6,117 nt of DNA from an uncultured Treponema sp. GTDB lineage: Bacteria; Spirochaetota; Spirochaetia; Treponematales; Treponemataceae. Under the pieces are notes generated by a model. The model ran no database searches. It was not told the origin of the DNA and saw only the letters and a list, made by a program, of their open reading frames with translations. The DNA is taken from contig CAKZZR010000116.1 in the NCBI GenBank assembly GCA_937885475.1, positions 1-6,117 of the forward strand, read 5' to 3'. Shown here piece after piece: positions 1 to 5,422 of this stretch. The first letter of the stretch is position 1; each line of letters opens with the position of its first letter. A program made the translations under genes and the position numbers.

Positions 1-69
1 CTCCTCGCTTTTTGTTTTTCGTGAACATCCTTCGCTATGCCTACTTAATGCTCACTTCGATATCTATCT
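1..69 (-). other. Short tail after the SecB-like gene; possible RBS of a further gene at the window edge
   Basis: No complete gene is visible in this stretch. Read on the minus strand, an imperfect inverted repeat (48-55 paired with 21-28, eight pairs including one G-U, 19-base loop) follows the SecB-like stop codon. It is followed by A-rich rather than T-rich sequence, so it is not a standard intrinsic terminator for the leftward operon. An AGGAG at 1-5 (minus strand) could be the ribosome binding site of another leftward gene that begins just outside the window. An ATG at 26-28 opens a short frame running off the edge, but it has no well-spaced ribosome binding site. The operon may therefore continue to the left. 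Confidence 0.25.
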
Positions 70-477
70 TTATTCTAAGTCTAATAGTTTATTCACGTTA
101 AACGTAGGAAGCACTACACAATCTACTCCGGGCTGTGCAGTCAATATCGACACTTCTGACCTCAAATACGGCAGCATTATTGATACGCTGTTCCGGCTAA
201 TTAAAGCATTCACGTCTTCTTTGCTTAATCCTGAATTTTCTTCTAGATGGAAATATCCACTTAGACTTATTGCTAATTCATATTCTCCAGCTTTCGTTCC
301 AGTAAATATTAACGTTGTTTTATATTCTCCAATTGCATCATCTCTCTGGTATATTTCTACCTGTATATCCATTTCAAGCCTACTCACCGTCTTAAATCCT
401 ATCCTGCGAAATTCTAGCTTGTCAAATAATAATTGCTCTAACTTTAATATTCCTCTTACGTCTTTCGTCTCGCTCAT
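70..477 (-). CDS. SecB-like chaperone (third gene of a TAC-like cassette)
   Basis: A 135-aa protein that aligns by eye along most of the SecB protein-export chaperone family. The N-terminal strand region (residues 10-24, GILKLEQLLFDKLEF) corresponds to the SecB opening 'FQIQRIYTKDISFE'. A central beta meander (34-78) ends in ISLSGYFHLE, matching 'VQQGGIFSI'. The C-terminal signature IMLPYLRSEVSILT (100-113) matches 'ILFPYARECITSMV', and LPTFNVNKLL (123-132) matches 'LAPVNFDALF'. Canonical SecB is a tetramer that holds unfolded preproteins for SecA. SecB-like copies outside Proteobacteria are often the chaperone of toxin-antitoxin-chaperone operons, such as Rv1957 of M. tuberculosis, where they bind the antitoxin. 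It is last in a three-gene, AT-rich, leftward operon, starting 13 bases after the previous stop. Its AAGGAG site (487-492) overlaps that stop, 9 bases from the ATG. The short C-terminus lacks the acidic SecA-binding tail of proteobacterial SecB. A TAC role is inferred from gene order. Confidence 0.82.
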   Translation of the reverse strand: MSETKDVRGILKLEQLLFDKLEFRRIGFKTVSRLEMDIQVEIYQRDDAIGEYKTTLIFTGTKAGEYELAISLSGYFHLEENSGLSKEDVNALISRNSVSIMLPYLRSEVSILTAQPGVDCVVLPTFNVNKLLDLE

Positions 478-490
478 TTTTTAACTCTCC

Positions 491-1081
491 TTAGGCCGCA
501 TAATTGATTAGCTCTTCGCTATTGTTCGATACTTTTATACTCATGTATCCTCCAAGTGTCAACACTCCCATTCTGGGGGTTTGTACCGTTTTTATCACGT
601 TATATGCTGAGGCTTCCATTTCTCCAAGTGTGAATATCTCTGAATAAATTTTCTTACTGTATATTCGGGAATAATCTCCACGTGCTTCAGTTTCTATTCT
701 TTTGGCATAGTCTTGCTCATCATCCGTTAAAATCTCATAATATGCTCCTGACTCTGGAAAATTCTGTTTGACTGCTTCGTTCATCTCTTTTAACTTTACT
801 ACGTCAGAATTTATCTCTGTTGACGTCTCCACTTCCCAATAGGTCGCATGTCCCACAAAAAAATCATACATTGTGAGTTCTCCGTTAAGCATTCTTGATA
901 TTTCTATACTTGATGTCCTTACTACTACATACCTCATTTCTTCGGTATCTACACATAAAACTCCGTAATATCCTGATAATCCTTTGCAAATAAAAAATAT
1001 CGGAACATCGTTATATTCCACAAGTATTTGGTCGCGATAAATGTTCTCACCGTTTATGCAAAAACAAAGTATTTCTTTCAT
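491..1081 (-). CDS. Protein of unknown function, 196 aa, in the antitoxin position of a TAC-like cassette
   Basis: I do not recognise this family with confidence. The first 90 residues look beta-rich: VPIFFICKGLSGYYGVLCVD (26-45) is followed by YVVVRTSS (51-58). Then comes a short helix-turn MLNGELTMYDFF (64-75), a pattern seen in several small accessory proteins (a DUF6575-like fold is possible but unproven). Residues 91-165 are charged and probably helical. The tail (170-196) is less charged, with MGVLTLGGYMSIKV. There is no signal peptide, transmembrane segment or recognisable helix-turn-helix. The ATG overlaps the upstream TGA as ATGA, and AGGAGG (1089-1094) lies 7 bases upstream, so it is translationally coupled to the 148-aa gene. 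In known TAC operons the middle gene is the antitoxin, often with a C-terminal stretch bound by the SecB-like chaperone. That assignment is positional inference only. Codon use is AT-rich, unlike the kinase operon. Confidence 0.75.
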   Translation of the reverse strand: MKEILCFCINGENIYRDQILVEYNDVPIFFICKGLSGYYGVLCVDTEEMRYVVVRTSSIEISRMLNGELTMYDFFVGHATYWEVETSTEINSDVVKLKEMNEAVKQNFPESGAYYEILTDDEQDYAKRIETEARGDYSRIYSKKIYSEIFTLGEMEASAYNVIKTVQTPRMGVLTLGGYMSIKVSNNSEELINYAA

Positions 1082-1524
1082 TGTTCTTCCTCCTCTTGAA
1101 CTTTAAAACTTTTTATTTCGGCTCCTTCATACAGCCACCAGCATACATGAAAGTTTTTCGTCTCTTGCGGCCCATATGATTGACTTACATAGCCTTGTGC
1201 TAGTTTCTTACGGGGATTAGGAAATTTCATTTGGCGTTCTATTATTTTCCTGTTCGTAAATAATGACACTCCATAATAATGAGAGTCTGCACAAAGCTCA
1301 TCTGTCCCACGTACTTTTTTAGGCGTTTTCTTCTCCTCAAAGTATGAGCGAAAATCTTCTCGGTTCACCTGTGTTTTATCTCCCTTTGCTCGTGATACTG
1401 CTCTATATGCTAATACATCTGCATATTCGAATAACGTACCTTCCGGAAACTCAAGTTCTCCTTTTAATAATTTTTCTCTTAGTATAACTGGGAACTTCAT
1501 GTATAATTCCTTGCTAATACGCAT
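1078..1524 (-). CDS. Protein of unknown function, 148 aa, in the toxin position of a TAC-like cassette
   Basis: A soluble 148-aa protein, not confidently assigned. Visible blocks are an N-terminal helical part (1-22), YADVLAYRAVSR (34-45), EDFRSYFEE (57-65), HYYGVSLFTN (82-91), GYVSQSYGPQ (111-120) and an aromatic block FHVCWWLYEGAEI (125-137). It ends in an acidic tail. The order of a 'YR' strand, a 'GVSLF' serine strand and a late glutamate recalls the R-S-E layout of ADP-ribosyltransferase folds, but this is weak pattern matching and not a family call. Similar short 'YGVSLFT' accessory proteins seem to occur in Firmicutes, from memory only. The ATG at 1524 is chosen because AAGGAG (1530-1535) sits 5 bases upstream; an in-frame TTG at 1537-1539 lies beyond that site and is not credible. 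It opens the cassette 31 bases after the kinase stop, with no clear promoter of its own, so it may be read from the kinase operon. Confidence 0.78.
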   Translation of the reverse strand: MRISKELYMKFPVILREKLLKGELEFPEGTLFEYADVLAYRAVSRAKGDKTQVNREDFRSYFEEKKTPKKVRGTDELCADSHYYGVSLFTNRKIIERQMKFPNPRKKLAQGYVSQSYGPQETKNFHVCWWLYEGAEIKSFKVQEEEEQ

Positions 1525-1529
1525 ATTTA

Positions 1530-1535
1530 CTCCTT
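1530..1535 (-). promoter_or_regulatory. Ribosome binding site that fixes the start of the 148-aa gene
   Basis: AAGGAG on the minus strand lies 5 bases before the ATG at 1522-1524. It places the start there, because the alternative TTG at 1537-1539 sits just upstream of this site and would make it part of the coding sequence. Confidence 0.85.
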
Positions 1536-1539
1536 TCAA

Positions 1540-1560
1540 AATGTACGCTTAACTCTCACA
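1540..1560. other. Composition junction between the kinase operon and the AT-rich cassette
   Basis: Moderate-GC DNA of the kinase operon gives way to clearly AT-richer DNA at or within a few bases of the kinase stop codon (1556-1558). Hand counts give 32% GC for 961-1020 and 57% for 4261-4320. No insertion sequence, integrase gene, tRNA end or convincing direct repeat marks the boundary, so the mechanism of acquisition is not visible. The boundary coincides with what looks like an early end of the kinase's extracytoplasmic region. Confidence 0.55.
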
Positions 1561-2683
1561 GCATTTTTTCGCCGTCATTTTCATAGAAAAAGGCATTGAT
1601 TGGCACGTCTGAGCCAGCAACCGCCGTGGCAGGCACCAGCATCTCAATCCGCACCGGCGTATACCAGCGGCGGAGCAGCGTACGGTGAATAAGCCCATGC
1701 GCCCAGCAGAACGCAATCGCCCCGGCTGCAAGGCACAGGCTCAGAGCCAAAAACAGAATTTTCTTGAGTTTTCGATCCTTGGGAACATATTCAGGCTCCT
1801 TGACGAGCGTCTTGGAAAGCACCATGCGCGCAAGCTCAACGCGCACGGCATGGGTGTCGTAATGCTTAAGGAAGCGCTTTATGATTTTCAGCACCGGAAC
1901 CGTCGACTGAAAGCGTTTTGCGGCGTTCGGACGGAGCATACGGCTTATAAGGCGGCACACCACGCGCGGAATCGTCGGGTCTATTTTTCGCGGAGAATTA
2001 TATTTTCCTTTTTTTATGATGCTGAGCGTCTCCATGGAAAGCGTTCCTGGATACGGCTTTGTTCCCGTCACCATCTCGTACAGCATAACGCCCAGAGCAT
2101 AAATGTCGGCCCGGCAGTCAACCTTTGCGCTGTCCTCAAACTGCTCGGGCGGCATGTACGCAGGAGTTCCCAGCGCAACCCCGCTCTGTGTAAGAGAATC
2201 GTCCCCGGCGTTGTCGCTCGCAATGCCAAAATCAGTGAGCTTTATTTCCGCTCGGCGCGAAATAAGGATGTTTCCCGGCTTGATGTCGCGGTGCACGATA
2301 TTCTTTGAGTGGGCGTACTTAAGCGCAAAGCAGGCATCCTGTAGAATCAAAAGCGCACATTGCGGGCTAAGGACGCTCTGCTTCTGAAGCAGCTTGTCCA
2401 GCGCCATGCCGTCAACATATTCCTCAACAAGATAATAGGAGGTTCCCTCCTTAAACAAATCGTTCAGATGCACGATGTACGGCGTCTGCAAATCGTTCAG
2501 AATCTGCGCCTCCCGCTTAAAGCGCTCAAGGCTTGCAGAATTCTTTTTGGCAGTCAGTTTTTTTATGATGACCGGACGCTTAAGCGTGGGATGCGTCGAC
2601 TTGAACACAACGCCCATGCCGCCCTTTGCGACAATTCCTTCTATCTTGTACTTTCCTATCATTTCCGGGAAGCGTTCTGGCAT
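1556..2683 (-). CDS. Membrane-anchored Hanks-type Ser/Thr protein kinase, probably C-terminally truncated
   Basis: A 375-aa eukaryotic-like protein kinase that phosphorylates Ser/Thr using ATP. The catalytic domain (about 12-272) has all key elements: glycine loop AKGGMGVVF (19-27, with Ala for the usual first Gly), beta3 lysine K41, alphaC glutamate E58, HRDIKPGN (131-138, catalytic D133), DFG (151-153), GTPAYMPPEQ (172-181) and DCRADIYALGVMLYE (189-203). One transmembrane helix follows at about 309-328, after a basic stretch. Only about 47 residues lie beyond it, RIEMLVPATAVAGSDVPINA (345-364) onwards, resembling the first strands of a beta-sandwich sensor domain that stops early. The ATG at 2683 is preferred because GGAG (2690-2693) lies 6 bases upstream; the longer GTG start at 2695 has no such site. 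It is the last gene of the hydrolase-FHA-phosphoesterase-kinase operon, 31 bases after the phosphoesterase. The FHA protein is the likely reader of its phosphorylation. Confidence 0.93.
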   Translation of the reverse strand: MPERFPEMIGKYKIEGIVAKGGMGVVFKSTHPTLKRPVIIKKLTAKKNSASLERFKREAQILNDLQTPYIVHLNDLFKEGTSYYLVEEYVDGMALDKLLQKQSVLSPQCALLILQDACFALKYAHSKNIVHRDIKPGNILISRRAEIKLTDFGIASDNAGDDSLTQSGVALGTPAYMPPEQFEDSAKVDCRADIYALGVMLYEMVTGTKPYPGTLSMETLSIIKKGKYNSPRKIDPTIPRVVCRLISRMLRPNAAKRFQSTVPVLKIIKRFLKHYDTHAVRVELARMVLSKTLVKEPEYVPKDRKLKKILFLALSLCLAAGAIAFCWAHGLIHRTLLRRWYTPVRIEMLVPATAVAGSDVPINAFFYENDGEKML

Positions 2684-2689
2684 ACCGTT

Positions 2690-2693
2690 CTCC
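2690..2693 (-). promoter_or_regulatory. Ribosome binding site that decides the kinase start
   Basis: GGAG lies 6 bases upstream of the ATG at 2681-2683. The in-frame GTG at 2693-2695 overlaps this element and has only A-rich sequence before it, so the shorter 375-aa form is favoured over 379 aa. Confidence 0.65.
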
Positions 2694-2714
2694 ACTTTTT
2701 TATTTCATTGAATT

Positions 2715-3752
2715 CTAATCATTCTGATTTTTTGATACGTCGATTATATCCGTATCTGGGTCAAAAATTCTATCCGTCCTGATGAGCGTAACGAATTCCC
2801 GCTCAGGATTGTGAATCTGAATGTATTTTCCGCCCTGCCGGAAAGTGCAGGTGCCCTGAATCGGGCGGTGTCCGCCAAAATAAAGTGCATCGGAATTTCC
2901 GGTGAGTTCGGCAAGCATAAGCTCGCAGCTTCCATCCAGCGCGTCGTCATTTGCCGTCCACGTAACGCTTTGAATGAGCTGGTCGTCGTCCATTCCGTTT
3001 ATAAGCTGGCTCCGGCTGTAGGCATATGCCGGCTCCGCATGACTCACCACGCATTCAGGAAAGGCTGCCACCAACGGAAGCGCCTTCTCTACAGAGGAGA
3101 TGGTCATAAGCACGTCGTCGCCGTACACGCTCTGCATAAAGCGGAACACCATAGCGCCCTCGTCTGCAAATTTTCGGAACGGAAAATTACCTACGCTCCG
3201 CTCATTCATGATGTTCTCATGATTTCCTTTAAGCACATGAAAATAAGCGGGAATCGCGCACTTAAGCTCCATAACCGCACACAAAAGAGAAAGTCCTTCA
3301 GTCATCTCATCGGTCATTGAGGTTCCGGCGTAGTTACCGCCCTTAAAATCAGACAGAGCCATAATCCAGCGCTCCCGGCCGCGCAGCTCGGAATGAAGCA
3401 GGTCTCCCACGCACAAAAGCCGCACCTTGTGCAAAAGCAATGCGTCCAGCACGCAAAGCCGCTCAGTGCCGTCATGCGGAACAAAATCTGCGGGTAGCGA
3501 AAAATGCAGGATATGACGGAAAAATTCAGCACGGGCATGCAAATCAGGCACGATTATAAGGGGAAGGCGCTCCTCGTCCGCGGTAAAATCAAGAAGCCCG
3601 CCGCACAGACCGCTTTGGGAAGCCTCGCGGTACGGCGTTTTTTCTTCCTCCAGCAAAGTGCCGCAACGAAGCGACAGGTCAAAGAGATAGTCATGCTCCG
3701 GCAGTGCGCGCGATGTAAGAATTCCGTCAAGACGGCTCTTCAAATAATCCAT
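2715..3752 (-). CDS. Calcineurin-like metallophosphoesterase
   Basis: A 345-aa cytoplasmic protein with the dimetal phosphoesterase motif series in the right order: PDLHAR (69-74; D70 and H72, with Pro for the usual Gly of GDxH), VGDLLHSE (115-122; D117, H120), KGNHEN (175-180; N177, H178), VSHAEP (236-241; H238) and GGHRPIQG (293-300; H295). These bind two metal ions and hydrolyse phosphomonoesters or diesters; the motif style is close to the PPP-phosphatase/ApaH branch. The substrate cannot be read from sequence. Its place between the FHA gene (16 bases upstream) and the kinase gene suggests it may remove phosphates placed by the kinase, but nucleotide hydrolysis is also possible. The ATG at 3752 is chosen: the longer TTG start at 3797 lies inside the FHA gene and the extra residues do not look like family sequence. 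The binding site before the ATG is weak (GGA, about 7 bases away), so it may depend on translational coupling. Confidence 0.9.
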   Translation of the reverse strand: MDYLKSRLDGILTSRALPEHDYLFDLSLRCGTLLEEEKTPYREASQSGLCGGLLDFTADEERLPLIIVPDLHARAEFFRHILHFSLPADFVPHDGTERLCVLDALLLHKVRLLCVGDLLHSELRGRERWIMALSDFKGGNYAGTSMTDEMTEGLSLLCAVMELKCAIPAYFHVLKGNHENIMNERSVGNFPFRKFADEGAMVFRFMQSVYGDDVLMTISSVEKALPLVAAFPECVVSHAEPAYAYSRSQLINGMDDDQLIQSVTWTANDDALDGSCELMLAELTGNSDALYFGGHRPIQGTCTFRQGGKYIQIHNPEREFVTLIRTDRIFDPDTDIIDVSKNQND

Positions 3753-3768
3753 AGGCGTTCCAAAAGGC

Positions 3769-4113
3769 TCACGACATGACCAGGTGCATGGTTCCAATCG
3801 TGATTTTGTCGCCCTTGTTCAGCTTTATGTATTTACCCTCTGGAATGCGCGTCTCATTCACAAAGGTTCCGTTGGTGCTGTGCTCATCGCGGATAAAGAA
3901 CGAATCCTTGATTTTCTGAATGACCGCGTGATGCCGGCTCGCAAGCTTGTTGTCAATGACCACGTCGTTGTCGTATTCGCGTCCAATGGTGATTTTGGCA
4001 ACCAAATCGATGCGCTTTTTATTGAACATAAGGTAGGACGCCGGCTTTGTGCCGGCAATTTTGTCAAGATGCCGGCCAACCGGGCTGTCTGTTACGATTG
4101 TTGTGTTTTCCAT
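3769..4113 (-). CDS. FHA-domain phosphothreonine-binding protein
   Basis: A 114-aa protein that is little more than one forkhead-associated domain (about 27-114) behind a 26-residue N-terminal tail. The phosphopeptide-binding residues are present: ITIGREYDND (41-50; G44, R45), LASRHHAVI (57-65; S59, R60, H62) and HSTNGTFVNETRI (78-90; N81, G82, T83). FHA domains bind phosphothreonine peptides, so it is the expected reader for the Ser/Thr kinase two genes downstream. The tail has threonines at positions 4, 5 and 8 (TTIVTDSP, 4-11) that could be kinase targets, as in small FHA proteins such as GarA; that is inference. The ATG at 4113 has AGAGGA about 8 bases upstream, inside the end of the hydrolase gene, and the gap to that gene's stop is only 3 bases, indicating coupled translation. 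Confidence 0.94.
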   Translation of the reverse strand: MENTTIVTDSPVGRHLDKIAGTKPASYLMFNKKRIDLVAKITIGREYDNDVVIDNKLASRHHAVIQKIKDSFFIRDEHSTNGTFVNETRIPEGKYIKLNKGDKITIGTMHLVMS

Positions 4114-4116
4114 ACG

Positions 4117-5298
4117 TTATTCCTCTCTAATTACTTTTTTATTCTTTGAAATGGCAGCTTTTGCCTCAATGACGCTCCTTGCCTTCTGAAGAACCCGGTC
4201 AAAGCGCGGAAGCCGTTTGTTCGCTGCCTGAAACAGTTCGCGAATCATCGTCTCGCATTGGGCGCGCATCTCTGGGTCAAGCCGATTTATTGCGGCAATG
4301 ACCTTGACGGAATTCTGGAGCAGGTTCGCCTCAATCTCGGAATTGGTGCGCGCGTCGGTTGCGTTTATGACCGTAAACACAGTTTCTATGAACAGCTCGC
4401 GCTTCTCAAGCTCCAGGTCGGCAAGCCAGCCGTTAAGCGTGTCGTGAAAAAATCTGCTCACGCGGTCAAACCCGCTCATCTTTACAAAATCAGTTCCCCT
4501 CACCTCCCACGAAAACGGATCGTGCTGCATGAGTCCCTGCTGGTCACTCTTTACAACAGAATATTTTCCTTCATTTGAAAAAATCATACCCACAATCGAA
4601 AGCTGGGGATAATACGAGCTGATTTTTTCAACGATTTCCTGATATTCGGGAGACTTAAGGCGCTCCTCCGAAAAGCCAGGTCCGTCATTATTGTACACGG
4701 TGACGATGCGCTTCTTTATGGTGGAAGGCATTTTTATTGCGGCATAAATGCTTAAGTTTCCACCCTTGGAATGCCCCCCGACCAGCAAAGAACCAGAAAT
4801 GTGCGAAGCGGCAAGGCTCAGATATTCCACGGCATCCTTCTGTGCCGGAACCTCATCCATAAAGGCAAGATTGAAATCCTCCTTCCAGCCTACGACGGTA
4901 TCGTCCGTTCCCCGGTAAGCAATGAAACTGCGACCGTCGCCCAGCAGGAACGTCATGGCGGCAAACTGTTCCTCAATGTCAAGATTGATGATTGACCGGT
5001 AGCCGGTGATTTTCATCGAGCCGAACCGGTTTGAATTTGCGGCCTCATACAAAAGATTCACAGTAAGCTTGTTTATGAGCATTCCGGTATCGGCTCTGGT
5101 ATCGTAGTCCGGGGAAGCCCTGAACGATTCCGCAAGGTCAGCAATCGTCAATGCCGTTGAAAAATCACTCTGCTCCATAAGCCCATCAAAATTCAGATAG
5201 GCAATCTGGCACAAAATGAGCGCGTCTATTCTATTGAATGGAGATTTATCAAGCGTAAGGTCGCCACGCCACGCAATGTAATCCAAAATATTTGTCAT
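4117..5298 (-). CDS. DUF2974 (Mbeg1-like) alpha/beta hydrolase
   Basis: A 393-aa protein of the DUF2974/Mbeg1-like family, which resembles lipases of the alpha/beta-hydrolase fold. The N-terminus NILDYIAWRGDLTLDKSPFN (3-22) followed by DALILCQIAYLNFDG (25-39) is the family's usual opening, which supports the ATG at 5298. FIAYRGTDDT (125-134) is the lipase-like oxyanion region, and VGGHSKGGN (173-181) holds the nucleophile S177 in a G-x-S-x-G elbow. D205 in YNNDGPGF (202-209) and H259 in MQHDPFSW (257-264) are the likely acid and base. There is no signal peptide or membrane segment, so it is probably cytoplasmic. Residues 280-393 are helical and charged. The substrate is unknown; lipids or esters are plausible from the fold. 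It leads the four-gene operon ending in the kinase. The ATG has no clear ribosome binding site, and the promoter lies very close upstream. Confidence 0.93.
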   Translation of the reverse strand: MTNILDYIAWRGDLTLDKSPFNRIDALILCQIAYLNFDGLMEQSDFSTALTIADLAESFRASPDYDTRADTGMLINKLTVNLLYEAANSNRFGSMKITGYRSIINLDIEEQFAAMTFLLGDGRSFIAYRGTDDTVVGWKEDFNLAFMDEVPAQKDAVEYLSLAASHISGSLLVGGHSKGGNLSIYAAIKMPSTIKKRIVTVYNNDGPGFSEERLKSPEYQEIVEKISSYYPQLSIVGMIFSNEGKYSVVKSDQQGLMQHDPFSWEVRGTDFVKMSGFDRVSRFFHDTLNGWLADLELEKRELFIETVFTVINATDARTNSEIEANLLQNSVKVIAAINRLDPEMRAQCETMIRELFQAANKRLPRFDRVLQKARSVIEAKAAISKNKKVIREE

Positions 5299-5304
5299 AC
5301 TTCT

Positions 5305-5333
5305 ATAATAGCGTCATTTTTGGGAACAGGCAA
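5305..5333 (-). promoter_or_regulatory. Predicted sigma-70-type promoter of the hydrolase-FHA-phosphoesterase-kinase operon
   Basis: On the minus strand TTGCCT (5328-5333; 4 of 6 matches to TTGACA) and TATTAT (5305-5310; 5 of 6 to TATAAT) are separated by exactly 17 bases. Transcription would begin about 6-7 bases after the -10 box, at or next to the ATG at 5298. That predicts a leaderless or nearly leaderless mRNA, in line with the missing ribosome binding site. Confidence 0.55.
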
Positions 5334-5356
5334 ATTTTTAGCGGCTGATTTTTTAC

Positions 5357-5384
5357 GCGGAATTCCTACCCATTCGGCGGAATT
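5357..5384. repeat. Pair of GCGGAATT direct repeats 20 bp apart in the divergent promoter region
   Basis: GCGGAATT occurs at 5357-5364 and again at 5377-5384, a 20-base step that puts both copies on about the same face of the helix. The first copy overlaps the palindrome GGAATTCC (5359-5366). The repeats lie between the leftward promoter and the rightward -10 box, a suitable position for a regulator of either gene. With only two short copies this may be chance. Confidence 0.3.
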
Positions 5385-5395
5385 TTCGATATATT
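5367..5395 (+). promoter_or_regulatory. Possible promoter of the Bax inhibitor-1 family gene
   Basis: TATATT (5390-5395) matches 5 of 6 bases of a -10 box. Seventeen bases upstream there is only a poor -35 element, TACCCA (5367-5372). The predicted start near 5402 would give a leader of about 20 bases carrying the strong GGAGG site at 5413-5417. Confidence 0.35.
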
Positions 5396-5422
5396 TAAAG
5401 TAAAGCAGTTTTGGAGGTTTTT

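Noticed and set aside
21..55. Inverted repeat after the SecB-like gene as an intrinsic terminator
   Set aside because: The stem is short and imperfect, the loop is 19 bases, and no T-run follows it in the direction of transcription.
1537..1539. TTG as the start of the first cassette gene (153 aa)
   Set aside because: It sits directly upstream of the AAGGAG site that serves the ATG at 1524.
481..1557. The 9-base word TTAACTCTC at both 481-489 and 1549-1557, as possible target-site duplication or att repeats
   Set aside because: Many 9-base matches are expected by chance in 6 kb, the copies do not extend, and one lies inside the cassette just before the chaperone gene rather than at its far edge.
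1540..1569. Separate promoter for the cassette (minus-strand TACATT at 1540-1545)
   Set aside because: The region 17-18 bases upstream is only an A-run with no -35 resemblance, so support is too weak to call.
1685..2308. Long plus-strand open frame (207 codons) opposite the kinase
   Set aside because: It is antisense to a kinase with complete catalytic motifs, and its basic, low-complexity product has no family features. The other plus-strand frames between 221 and 4995 are shadows for the same reasons.
3795..3797. TTG as the start of the phosphoesterase (360 aa)
   Set aside because: It lies inside the FHA gene, and the ATG at 3752 gives a normal operon arrangement just after the FHA stop.
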